Shown here in pieces: positions 26,563 to 35,413 of a stretch of 64,000 bases of DNA (position 1 is its first letter; the number at the start of each line of letters is the position of its first letter). The position numbers and the translations under genes are program-made. Source of the DNA: Weissella confusa (lineage in GTDB: Bacteria; Bacillota; Bacilli; Lactobacillales; Lactobacillaceae); the NCBI GenBank assembly GCA_014332815.1, contig JACSZT010000006.1, positions 1 through 64,000 of the forward strand. The letters are read 5' to 3'. The notes beneath the pieces are model-generated. The model was not told the DNA's origin. It searched no databases and worked only from the letters and a program-made list of their open reading frames with translations.

Positions 26563-28065
26563 TTATTGTTGGGCGTTCAGTGCTTTAATAGCAGCTTCAA
26601 ATAAGTCCCAGTCACGTCGAGTCGGCGGATTACTCCATTCAATATGGACCGCATTTTTAGCATCGTGAGGTGTGATATTAGAAAGCAAAATGTCAGCCTT
26701 GTCAGTGAATTCATTGGTAACAATGATATTATGGTTCGAAGTTGCGACTATCCGAGCTTTAAGGCTTTCGGTGTAAGCATAACCATAAGAAAAATCCAGT
26801 GCGACCACTAGTGGCTTTTCAATAATCGTTCTTGGAATTGTAATGACCAATAGGTACAGCAAATCATTGTAGAAATTCTCTTGATTGGTTTCGAAATCGG
26901 TTAGCTTGTCTGGAAATTGCGTCAGGAACTTCGCGAAGAATTCCTTCGAAACGTCTAAATACTCAGCAAAATTTTCCATCAGGTATGCACTACGTTGGTG
27001 TGTGGTGACCTCGGAAAGGGGCTGCGTATAGCCAAGCAAACGCAACAGGTAGGTATCTAGTGGCGTTGTTTCTTTCTTGAAGAACATGGGAGCAATTGAC
27101 CAATATGACAATGAAAAATGAGTTGCAAATGTTTTACCCAGCAGTTCTTTAATGGGGGCAATGTGATTTTGCAACGCCACGTTTTTGTGCAAAGAAATTG
27201 GCAGAATGTTCATCGCTAAAAGAAAGTTTAGGTATGAGACTGCCTCCCAAGCTAGTTCTTCTTCGGAAAGGTGAATACCTTCCCCTTGAAGCGTTTTGTC
27301 TAAAATTTCAATAGCGATCGCCACGTTTTCTGAATCGACTAGTAATGTTTCTGGCGAGAAGAACATTCGGGATCCAACGTTGTCTTGATTAACCAGATGT
27401 CCGTTAGCGATTCGGCGATAGCCAATATACGTGTAGTAAATTAAATTGAGCTGGTTTGTTGGTGATAACTGGAAATCCAAACGCTCAGCTAATTCTTTAA
27501 TCATATTGGTTGATGTCTTTAATGATGTATTTGAAAACGGGTACTCAAAGTCGCAAAAGATGACGGAGTAGTAGTGATAATAGAACTCACGTACTGAGAT
27601 TTCGTCACCAGTCAAAACTAGACGCTCTGATAGAGCCAGATGATGTTTCCGAAAGTAGGCCATCAGACGTTTGCGGCGCCGAAAGAAGTTCGTACATGAC
27701 ATCAAACTTTTGTTCGAGAAGTCTTCGACGTTGGTGAAATCTTCCTCAAAACTACTTTCTAGAATTTGAACAGTATCAGACCGTCTAGAATAAAGATAGC
27801 GTATTGAAGTGACGGGTGAACTATTTGTTACACGCACATACGTGATTGTATTGCGATCAAACGTTAATGTAAAAAGCCAAGATAATTCATCCATTGATTC
27901 ATGGGCTAACGTTTGAACAGCCTTTTTAATGACAAATTCCGATGCACCTAGCAATCGTGACAATTCTGAAACGGTGGTGATGACCGGTGCTGGCATATTC
28001 TCTAACGTGACAATTATGCGTAACTGAATCTGCTCATATTCATCTAACAGGTCAAAAATAGCCAT
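26563..28065 (-). CDS. Mga-family transcriptional regulator (copy 1)
   Basis: 500 residues, with AAGGAGC before the start. The architecture follows Mga/AtxA regulators: N-terminal winged helix (TVSELSRLLGASEFVIKKAV), central helix-turn-helix (TNFFRRRKRLMAYFRKHHLAL, with LTGDEISVREFYYHYYSV following), PRD-like regions, and a C-terminal EIIB-like domain (VVALDFSYGYAYTESLKARI). Such proteins activate surface-protein or virulence genes and can be controlled by PTS phosphorylation. A paralogue with the same motifs lies at 33384. No surface-protein gene directly adjoins, but the gap below holds a possible anchor remnant. Confidence 0.8.
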   Translation of the reverse strand: MAIFDLLDEYEQIQLRIIVTLENMPAPVITTVSELSRLLGASEFVIKKAVQTLAHESMDELSWLFTLTFDRNTITYVRVTNSSPVTSIRYLYSRRSDTVQILESSFEEDFTNVEDFSNKSLMSCTNFFRRRKRLMAYFRKHHLALSERLVLTGDEISVREFYYHYYSVIFCDFEYPFSNTSLKTSTNMIKELAERLDFQLSPTNQLNLIYYTYIGYRRIANGHLVNQDNVGSRMFFSPETLLVDSENVAIAIEILDKTLQGEGIHLSEEELAWEAVSYLNFLLAMNILPISLHKNVALQNHIAPIKELLGKTFATHFSLSYWSIAPMFFKKETTPLDTYLLRLLGYTQPLSEVTTHQRSAYLMENFAEYLDVSKEFFAKFLTQFPDKLTDFETNQENFYNDLLYLLVITIPRTIIEKPLVVALDFSYGYAYTESLKARIVATSNHNIIVTNEFTDKADILLSNITPHDAKNAVHIEWSNPPTRRDWDLFEAAIKALNAQQ

Positions 28066-28472
28066 GGCTAGCTCCTTGTATTATGCGTAAATTCATTCTA
28101 AACGTCTGCATTCTTTAATATCTATCATTTAACCAAGAATTTGTCGGCAGGGAGTACCAAGCTGTCTGTTTATTCCAACATGTAATGGTACGTTGCCGAA
28201 AAGATAGTAAGGATAAAGTGCACAAATTGACCTTCCGACGTTCGAAATCAAGATTTGCGGTACTTAACAATGTGTTATTGTTCACATTGTTAATAAAACC
28301 GGAAGTGCCTAAAACTAGGCTTTTTCATTTAGTGTGTTCCAAATGCGAAACACTAAGTGTGAATAAATTGTGAATAATATGTTGCTAAACTTATGTAAGT
28401 AGATTAAGATAATATATGTTAATTGATTCACATATTTTAAATAAGGTTATTTATTTTTTAGGAGATATTATT
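28066..28472. promoter_or_regulatory. Divergent promoter region with 11-base palindrome
   Basis: Four hundred bases between the divergent Mga-like and doxX genes. It contains a perfect inverted repeat TTAACAATGTG (28264-28274) / CACATTGTTAA (28283-28293) with an eight-base centre. The TGTG-N8-CACA core resembles CRP/FNR-family operators, though it is not an exact match to any I can name. A second hairpin-like stretch, AAAGTGCCTAAAACTAGGC, follows. The site could control doxX or the regulator. Confidence 0.5.
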
Positions 28473-28988
28473 ATGATTTCATGGCTACGTAACAGCAAGG
28501 TTGCAATGTGGGTATTGACGATTGCCCGTGTTTACTTGGGATTCCAATGGGTAATGGATGGTTTTGAGAAGGTTACCACTAAGGGTGGCTTCGATGCTTC
28601 AGGCATGATTAACATGGCAATTGCTAAGCCAGTTATGACACCAGCACAAACGAAGGCCTTCCCATGGTACGACTGGTTCTTGAACCTAGCAACGAACCAC
28701 GGTCACGCTACTGGTTTCTTCTCATTCGCCGTTGCATGGGGTGAGTTGTTTGTTGGTTTGGGATTGATCTTTGGTACGTTGACTTTGGCAGCTGCCTTCT
28801 TCGGAATGATCATGAACTTCTCATACTTGGGTGCCGGTGTTGTGTCAGTTAACCCAACGTTCATCTTCATCGAGATGTTCATCTTGATCGGTGGCTTCAA
28901 CTCCGCACGTATCGGTTTGGACCACTGGGTAACGCCATTCTTGCGTTCAAAGTTGCCATTCTTGAACAACGATATTGAAGTTCGCTAA
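28473..28988 (+). CDS. DoxX-family membrane protein
   Basis: 171 residues from ATG 28473 (TAGGAGA upstream; the frame extends to 28416 without a ribosome binding site). Four membrane segments. The first helix carries the family pattern IARVYLGFQWVMDGFEK, and GELFVGLGLIFGTLT and ARIGLDHW follow. DoxX proteins were named as quinol oxidase subunits in archaea, but bacterial members are linked to redox and thiol homeostasis. Exact role unknown. Monocistronic, preceded by an operator-like palindrome. Confidence 0.85.
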   Translation: MISWLRNSKVAMWVLTIARVYLGFQWVMDGFEKVTTKGGFDASGMINMAIAKPVMTPAQTKAFPWYDWFLNLATNHGHATGFFSFAVAWGELFVGLGLIFGTLTLAAAFFGMIMNFSYLGAGVVSVNPTFIFIEMFILIGGFNSARIGLDHWVTPFLRSKLPFLNNDIEVR

Positions 28989-29005
28989 GATTAATATTAA
29001 AGATT

Positions 29006-29043
29006 AAAAGGATTCGGAAAATCACTTTCCGAATCCTTTTTTT
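29006..29043. terminator. Intrinsic terminator of doxX
   Basis: Perfect 15-base arms AAAAGGATTCGGAAA / TTTCCGAATCCTTTT with a T run. Confidence 0.9.
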
Positions 29044-29166
29044 ATGAATCTAGGGGCTAATTTGGCCGTGAATTTTAAGTTTTGGCCACCTGAGACAGCG
29101 TACAACCTTTTGGGTACTGGTTTGTGGTATAAACAGAGTAAACGCGTTGTACATGGGGTGACTAAA

Positions 29167-30887
29167 ATGGACAGAAATAAGCTAGCAAAAAAGATACGTA
29201 AACAGATGAACCGTAACCCAGGTTTATCGAGTGGGGAAAAGTTTTTTATCGACAATTTAGCGTTAGCGAAAAAGACGGATAACCTGATAAAAAAGTATCA
29301 TTATGCGATACCGGCGGCCGATCAAAATGCAGTTAAAAAGACGCTTGCACCACCGTTGGCGGAAGCCCTACAAGCTTCTGAAGATGATGTGAACGAGCTA
29401 TTGGCCGATATTACCGTACGACTGACACTGACCGCGAAACCGGATTTGGTTTACGTTCGGGAGAATTCAAAGAACGTTGTTTCGTCACGGCGAGTCTATG
29501 GCATTGCGTATCAAGTTCGCGATGAAGGGGATGGGCTCGCGCTATTTCGGGATGTGCTTACGGAAGCCAGGATGCCGCGAACTAGAATGACGGCGACACC
29601 TCAAGTTAAGTCAGTCGAGCCACAAACACCAAGTGAGGATGTCACGGCGTTGAAGAGTCAAATCGATCGATTGGAAAAGGCAAATAAAACGTTAAAAGCC
29701 AAAAACGTTGCGGCTAGCGAACGGGTCCAAGAGCTTGAGCGTGAATTAAAGCAAGCGAATACGGCCACGACGCAAGAAACAGCGGCGTTATCAGATCAGC
29801 TTGAAACAGCGCAAGCGACACAACAGGCGACGCAACAAATTTCCCATCAACGTCAATTGGATTTGGAACATCAAGCAACTAGGATGGAAGAACTGAAAAA
29901 TCAGGTCACGGAATACGAGAATTTGCATCGCAATGAAAGTGGTCGTATTGCTGAACTTGAGGAAGCGTTGCATGAGGCAAATGAATCGTTGGAACAACTC
30001 CAAGTTATGCAGCATAATACGGCACAGTCAATTCATACGAATACGGATTACAAGGATACTGTGATTCGAACGTTGGCGGTGCGCATTAGTGATGGAGCAA
30101 CAGCAACAAGCGCCGGTTCAAGAAACACCAGTAACCGCACCGCAACCGGTTCGTATTATTACGAAACAAGCTGAGCCAGTTGTGATGACAAAAACTGTGC
30201 CGGTCACAGATTCAGAGGCGTTATCACAATTGATTGCGCACTTAACCCGTGATAATTTGGCTGCCTATCGCAAATTGCCGTTGCTTGTTCAAACCTACAA
30301 TGAGTTAACAAATGATGATGTTGCTCTGTGGATACCGGTGCAAGGCCGATTCTATGTTGAAGATGAAGAGCGCTACTTTGATTGATAATCAGGGGCATCT
30401 GGTCGGCATGGATCAAATTGACCTGAATGGCCTTGATGAAGCGAGTCTGAATGCGGAAGAGACATACTCGGCGCGTGTTCGATCGGATACTCATGCAGTA
30501 CAGTTACTGCGTAGTCTGGGTAGACTGCCAGAAACAAAAGCCACCGAGGACGAAAAGACTGCGACAGATAGTGAACTGGAGCGACAACTATTTGGTAAAC
30601 GTGTGTTGATTGTGTCGTGGTTTGGGGCGAGCGCTAAAAACGCTGCGAACAAAATCAACGAGGTTGGTGGTCAAGCCACGTGGTTAGACGGCTCAAAGTA
30701 CACGGAAAGCAAAGTGATTGATGAAATCCGAGCAAACCGATATGATGTTGGCGTTGTCCTAATCAACGGGTCGCATCACCATACGGTTAAGGCCGCGTGG
30801 GAAGCCCAACGCGCGGGTCAGAATATTCAAGTAACGCCAAACGCGGGGATGACGAAAATTATTCGTATCGCGATGGATGCGTTGTAA
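29167..30887 (+). pseudogene. DUF2325 coiled-coil protein gene split across three frames
   Basis: Three overlapping frames read as one protein of about 570 residues. Frame A (29167-30174) gives a basic N-terminus and long coiled coil (LKSQIDRLEKANKTLKAKN). Frame B (from about 30089 to 30385) continues with a Pro/Gln linker and ends GRFYVEDEERYFD. Frame C (to 30887) continues IDNQGHLVGMDQIDLNG and ends in a DUF2325 domain (GKRVLIVSWFGASAKNAANK ... INGSHHHTVKAAWEAQ). Each change is a +1 shift, as if one base was inserted at each seam. No good ribosome binding sites precede frames B or C. DUF2325 function is unknown. Separate overlapping genes or sequencing errors are alternatives. Confidence 0.6.
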
Positions 30888-30891
30888 GACA

Positions 30892-30929
30892 AAAAAGCAG
30901 TCTGCCAATACTGTGGCAGACTGCTTTTT
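30892..30929. terminator. Bidirectional terminator
   Basis: Perfect 16-base arms AAAAAGCAGTCTGCCA and complement with a six-base loop, T runs on both strands, between convergent DUF2325 and femX genes. Confidence 0.92.
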
Positions 30930-30931
30930 GA

Positions 30932-31948
30932 TTATTTGCGAACTAATTCTGTGTAGGCGTCTTCGTCAACAACGACGTCGATTTCACCGATGTATTCACG
31001 TGGATCATCCTTGACGAACGTGCGCTTGAAGACGAACAAACCATCTTGGTCAGAAGCTTCTTCAATACCACCCATATCATACAATGACACGCCTGAATCC
31101 ATGGCCCATTGAATCATGGCCGTTTGGACGGCATATGGGGCGTAGTAGATGTTACCGTCAAATGAACCGGCGTACATGTACCAAATCTTGTCACCGTACT
31201 TAAAGCCCATACCAGTTGAAAGCAATTCGCCTTCACGTTCAGCAATATAGATACGCATGATATCATCATCCGCAAATGCTTCACGCATACGCTCGAAGTA
31301 TTCCTTAGGACGGTGTGAGATGCCGTGACGTTGTGCCATGCCGGCATATGTCTCAAAGAAGGCATCGACGGCTGCTTCGTCGTTAGCCCAACGAACGGTT
31401 ACACCGTCACGGACGGGACGCTTCAACTTTGACTTTGTCTTTGAAGGGTACAAGTCCAGCGTTTCCTTGGCATCTGGCTTAGCAGTCAAATCGATGACCA
31501 TGTTCAAACGGGGTTGAATGGTAGCGTGCATCCCCTGGTCAGCCACGTTGCGGTTACGCGTTTCGTAGCCACGGGCACGCAAAGCATCGTTCAATTCATC
31601 TGAGTAAGGGACTTCAGGATCCATACGAATGACGTACACATCGTCGTCGGCCACAGCAAGCTTGGCCTCAGCAACTAACTTATCCAACAAATCAAGGTCC
31701 GTAACGTCCATCACAGGCCCCTTTGAGGCGTAAGCAAACTTCTTACCGGTTGGCGTTTGCGTCAACAGAAGCGAAATAGCGGCAATAATGTTGCCATCAG
31801 CGTCTTCAACATACGCGTGGCGAGGCTCCCAATTATTCTTAACGTGTGCCCAGCCCAAGTCTTGTGTCACTTGGCCGAACTTTGAGTTGCGGACAAACGT
31901 CGTAAAACGTTCAACGGCAGCTGCATCATTCATATCCAAAACTGGCAT
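30932..31948 (-). CDS. femX: FemX peptidoglycan bridge aminoacyltransferase
   Basis: 338 residues. It closely matches the Weissella viridescens FemX protein as I remember it, including GQVTQDLGWAHVKNNWEP, KKFAYASKGPVMDVTD, ADQGMHATIQPRLNMV, YPSKTKSKLKRP, KIWYMYAGSFDGN and VFKRTFVKDDPREYIGEID. FemX transfers L-alanine (or L-serine) from alanyl-tRNA to the lysine of UDP-MurNAc-pentapeptide in the cytoplasm, the first step of the interpeptide bridge. The fold is two GNAT-like domains. This gene is the best taxonomic marker in the window. Transcribed alone on the minus strand. Confidence 0.95.
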   Translation of the reverse strand: MPVLDMNDAAAVERFTTFVRNSKFGQVTQDLGWAHVKNNWEPRHAYVEDADGNIIAAISLLLTQTPTGKKFAYASKGPVMDVTDLDLLDKLVAEAKLAVADDDVYVIRMDPEVPYSDELNDALRARGYETRNRNVADQGMHATIQPRLNMVIDLTAKPDAKETLDLYPSKTKSKLKRPVRDGVTVRWANDEAAVDAFFETYAGMAQRHGISHRPKEYFERMREAFADDDIMRIYIAEREGELLSTGMGFKYGDKIWYMYAGSFDGNIYYAPYAVQTAMIQWAMDSGVSLYDMGGIEEASDQDGLFVFKRTFVKDDPREYIGEIDVVVDEDAYTELVRK

Positions 31949-32043
31949 TGTTTTTCCTTCTTTCTAACTGAAAAACAGTCTCATTCAATCTGAGTAAATT
32001 ATAACATAGGCAAGTTTACCAGTTTCAGAGTATAATAACTCTT

Positions 32044-32814
32044 ATGGAAACTATTACATCAGTACAAAATGGCCGTATTAAGTCATGGCAAAAGTTGCAA
32101 ACGAAGAAGGGTCGCCAAGCAAGTAAGACTTACTTGCTTGATGGCTGGCATTTGGTCCAAGAGGCCATTCAACACGATGGTAAGTTGCACGCAATTATGG
32201 CAACACCAGAACAATTGGCAGAACACCAAGATGACTTGCCACTTGGGGTACCGGTATTCGAAATTACGGCCGATATTGCTAAGAAGCTATCAGACTTGGT
32301 AACGCCACAAGGTATCTTTGCGGAAGTCTCATTGCCAACGGCAACTCGTGAACCACAATTTATTCACGATGGCGCTTGGTTGTTCTTGGATGCGATTCAA
32401 GACCCAGGTAACGTTGGAACGATGATTCGTACGGCGGATGCAGCTGGCTTTGCCGGCGTTGTGTTTGGGGATGGATCAGTTGATCCATATTCACCAAAGG
32501 CATTGCGCGCTATGCAAGGATCACAATTCCACATGACATTGACGACTGGAAACTTGCAAGAGTGGACAGCTGCGTTTACGCAAAATGACATGAACGTTTA
32601 TGGCACCCAATTGGATCCAGAAGCCGCTGACTTGTTTACGATTCCAGCGCAAACCCAATTTGCGTTGATTATGGGTAACGAGGGTCAAGGCATGAATCCT
32701 GAATTGGCTAAGATGACAACTAAGAATCTTTACATTCCAATTTCTGGCCAAGCTGAATCACTAAACGTTGGTGTGGCAGCTGGTATTGCAATGTTTGCGT
32801 TGAAGGCACGCTAA
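32044..32814 (+). CDS. SpoU-type RNA 2'-O-methyltransferase
   Basis: 256 residues. N-terminal RNA-binding region (SVQNGRIKSWQKLQTKKGR, YLLDGWHLVQEA), then the SPOUT knot domain with its three motifs: AIQDPGNVGTMIRTADAAG (I), LIMGNEGQGMNPEL (II) and IPISGQAESLNVGVAAGIAM (III). It methylates ribose 2'-O in rRNA (or tRNA) using S-adenosylmethionine. It fits the TrmH/RlmB group; target base not evident. It diverges from femX by about 95 bases. Confidence 0.9.
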   Translation: METITSVQNGRIKSWQKLQTKKGRQASKTYLLDGWHLVQEAIQHDGKLHAIMATPEQLAEHQDDLPLGVPVFEITADIAKKLSDLVTPQGIFAEVSLPTATREPQFIHDGAWLFLDAIQDPGNVGTMIRTADAAGFAGVVFGDGSVDPYSPKALRAMQGSQFHMTLTTGNLQEWTAAFTQNDMNVYGTQLDPEAADLFTIPAQTQFALIMGNEGQGMNPELAKMTTKNLYIPISGQAESLNVGVAAGIAMFALKAR

Positions 32815-32863
32815 AGCCTAGTTTGATAAGGTACTGTTAATCATGCAAAGAGGGGGCTTTTAT

Positions 32864-33343
32864 ATGCAAGATTGGCAACGCGACACCGCGTATTATAATA
32901 TCGTGAAAGACTTGTTAGCCCATCCCCAAGTGCAAGAGTTGGCGAATTATACCCAACACCACCACTCGGATCGGTTAACGCATTCAATTGCGGTTTCATA
33001 TGTGAGCTACAAGTGGGCATTACGTCTTGGCTTGAATGCAACTGCGGTCGCACGAGCTGGTATTTTGCACGATCTCTTCTTTTATGATTGGCGTACCACG
33101 AAGTTTGAGCTAGGAACGCATGCGTTTATTCATCCCCGCGTTTCACTACGAAATGCTGAGAAGATTACGCAGTTATCACCGATGGAAAAGGATATTATCC
33201 TGAAGCACATGTGGGGTGCGACAGCTGCGCTACCACATTATCGCGAAAGTTTTTTGCTGGATTTAGTTGATGATTATATGGCGGTTGCTGAGTTTTTCTC
33301 GCCAGCATCAGCTCGAGTCAAAAGACTATTCCACGCACACTAA
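32864..33343 (+). CDS. HD-domain phosphohydrolase
   Basis: 159 residues from ATG 32864 with AGAGGGGG upstream; the ATG at 32843 lies before this ribosome binding site. Motifs of the HD superfamily: HHHSDRLTHSIAVSYVSY (first His), GILHDLFFYDW (HD pair) and the later His in LKHMWG and Asp in DLVDDYMAVAE. Such proteins hydrolyse phosphate esters of nucleotides or lipids with a metal; substrate unknown. Possibly co-transcribed with the methyltransferase (49-base gap). Confidence 0.85.
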   Translation: MQDWQRDTAYYNIVKDLLAHPQVQELANYTQHHHSDRLTHSIAVSYVSYKWALRLGLNATAVARAGILHDLFFYDWRTTKFELGTHAFIHPRVSLRNAEKITQLSPMEKDIILKHMWGATAALPHYRESFLLDLVDDYMAVAEFFSPASARVKRLFHAH

Positions 33344-33383
33344 AAAACGACTGTTCTGCATTTTTGCGGAACAGTCGTTTTTG
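33343..33383. terminator. Bidirectional terminator
   Basis: AAAAACGACTGTTC / GAACAGTCGTTTTT hairpin between the convergent HD gene and second Mga-like gene. Confidence 0.9.
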
Positions 33384-34913
33384 TTAAGCACAACAAATGT
33401 CAGTGCAGCCTTTACGTTCACACTGAATCGTGCGAACGGCTTGCTTAAACAATTCGATGTCACTGTAAGTTGGCGGATTGCTCCACTCTAAGTGAATCGC
33501 ACGAATTGGGGTTTTGGGTACAACGTTTGAAATGATAATATCAGTTGTTTCAGTTGGCTTCTCGGTGATGATGACATTCAAATCGAAAAAGGTTGCGATT
33601 TGACGCTTCAACATTTCGGTATAGCCAAACCCATAATTAATATCCAGCGCCACACTGATGGGTTGATCGACAACGTGACGTGGCACGGTTGCAATTAACA
33701 GATATAAAATATCGTTGCAAAAATCAACGTTGTTCAGTGTGATATCAGCTTGCTTGTTTGGGTACGTATGAGCAATCCAGTCCATGAATGATTGCGCGAC
33801 GGCTTCATAGTCCGCAAAATTACTATCTAGGTAATCGTTATGGAACGTCGTCGTGACCTCGGATTCGGGGTGATTGTAACAAACCAAGTGATACAAATAG
33901 ATGTCAATCGGCGTCACGTCCTGCTTAAAGAAGAATGGTTGCAGCGACCAGTAAGATTGATTAACTGCGACCGCAAAAGTCTTAACCAGTTGCTCTTTTA
34001 ATGGCGCTGTGACGCGCAGAAAGTTGGGCACTTTGCTAACTGGAATAGGCAACATGCGCAAACTAATCATAAAGTTCAGATAGCCATTTGCTTCCAGTGT
34101 TAGTTCGTGCTGTGATAAGTGGATATTTTTACGTTGTAGCGATTCATCGAAAATTGCGATGGTACTAGCTAACATATCGTCATCAACTAGCTCAGTTGCA
34201 TCGACAAAAAATGGCCGTGCAATTGGCATGTGATCCGTTAACAGATGCCCCTGCATGATGCGATTGTATTTCACGTAGGTGTAGTACAACAGGCTTAGTT
34301 TTTGTGAATCAGATAAGGTGATATGTAGAGCCTTTGAAATTGCATCAATAATTCGTTCTGATGATGCTTTCAATTTATCAGAAAATGGGTAGCTAAAATC
34401 ATCAAACAGCACTGAATAATGATGGTAATAGAGCTCTCGAATCGTAATTTCGTCCCCAGTTAAGATTAATGATTCTGACAAGTCTAAATGACGGTCTGCG
34501 AAGTATTCACGGAGAATCTTCCGTTTGCGGAAAAACGTCGTGCGCGAGATAGATTCATCCGCTACATAGTCTTCGACAGTTGAAAAACATTCGTGGAATG
34601 AGTGCTCAACTAATGCAATGTAGTCGGAACGTCTCGAATAGGCGTAACGAAGGGCAGTAATTGGCGAGGCATTTGAGACGCGTTGGTAATGAACGATACC
34701 ATTTGCAAATGTCAAACTGAAGTATTTAGATAATTCAGTTAACGCCTCCGCTTCCAAGGTCTGTAACACGCCCCTTAGCGTAAACTCGCTCATGTCTAGT
34801 TTGAGCGCTAAACTATGTAAACTAATTTTTGTTGATTGGCCCATGCTATCCAAAGATACAATGACTTCAAGTTGTGTCTTCTCATGAGCCTGCAATAGAT
34901 TTAAAACAGGCAT
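33384..34913 (-). CDS. Mga-family transcriptional regulator (copy 2)
   Basis: 509 residues, paralogous to the regulator at 26563: same domain order and matching motifs, such as LTGDEITIRELYYHHYSV against LTGDEISVREFYYHYYSV, YAYSRRSDYIALVEHSFHE against YLYSRRSDTVQILESSFEE, and a C-terminal EIIB-like stretch (VALDINYGFGYTEMLKRQIA). N-terminal winged helix at about 24-52, central HTH at about 115-145. The tail is Cys-rich (CERKGCTDICCA), absent in copy 1, and might sense redox or metal; this is speculation. Target genes not evident. Confidence 0.8.
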   Translation of the reverse strand: MPVLNLLQAHEKTQLEVIVSLDSMGQSTKISLHSLALKLDMSEFTLRGVLQTLEAEALTELSKYFSLTFANGIVHYQRVSNASPITALRYAYSRRSDYIALVEHSFHECFSTVEDYVADESISRTTFFRKRKILREYFADRHLDLSESLILTGDEITIRELYYHHYSVLFDDFSYPFSDKLKASSERIIDAISKALHITLSDSQKLSLLYYTYVKYNRIMQGHLLTDHMPIARPFFVDATELVDDDMLASTIAIFDESLQRKNIHLSQHELTLEANGYLNFMISLRMLPIPVSKVPNFLRVTAPLKEQLVKTFAVAVNQSYWSLQPFFFKQDVTPIDIYLYHLVCYNHPESEVTTTFHNDYLDSNFADYEAVAQSFMDWIAHTYPNKQADITLNNVDFCNDILYLLIATVPRHVVDQPISVALDINYGFGYTEMLKRQIATFFDLNVIITEKPTETTDIIISNVVPKTPIRAIHLEWSNPPTYSDIELFKQAVRTIQCERKGCTDICCA

Positions 34914-35160
34914 TGTTGTCTACCAATATACTTTCTCTCTTTGTGAACTTATAGTAAGTTACATAAAAGATTATCGGTTGGCTTTGAAGATTTTTTGAAG
35001 AAAACGCGGTCGTTTTGTTTTTGTACGTAAAAATCGGACACTAGGTTGCGGACCAAATTGTACTGCTTTTCATGTAATCAATGCGACGCAGCCGTTTTTT
35101 GAAGATGATAGGATAGACCCATGCTATGACAGATTGAACAATCTTTTGGGGGATAGTGCA

Positions 35161-35334
35161 ATGGGACAAAGTGCTAAGCAGATGCTGATTCAGTATATCC
35201 AAGACTGCGAATTTTCAATTGAATCTGCGTTAAAAATCATCGCGTATATGTCGCGGATAAAGACATATGAGGATGTGCCAAACGTCAACCCGGAACTGCT
35301 CGCTGAGTTGAGGGAAGACAATATTATCTTATAG
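35161..35334 (+). CDS. Small hypothetical protein
   Basis: 57 residues from ATG 35161, preceded by TTTGGGGGA at a normal distance; an alternative ATG at 35134 is less well placed. Sequence is mostly helical (QMLIQYIQDCEFSIESALKI) with an acidic C-terminus. No family recognised. It stands alone, divergent from the second Mga-like gene and followed by a strong terminator, so it is likely expressed. Confidence 0.55.
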   Translation: MGQSAKQMLIQYIQDCEFSIESALKIIAYMSRIKTYEDVPNVNPELLAELREDNIIL

Positions 35335-35357
35335 ATAAGACCAACAGCTGCTATGAT

Positions 35358-35403
35358 AAAAACGCCAATTAGCCGGTTTCAGCAACCGATTAATTGGCGT
35401 TTT
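35358..35403. terminator. Bidirectional terminator
   Basis: AAAAACGCCAATTA / TAATTGGCGTTTT arms with a further imperfect inner stem, between convergent genes. Confidence 0.88.
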
Positions 35404-35413
35404 AAATTTGACA

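Noticed and set aside
30089-30385. Independent 98-codon gene
   Set aside because: It starts inside the previous frame without a ribosome binding site and reads as the continuation of the DUF2325 protein.
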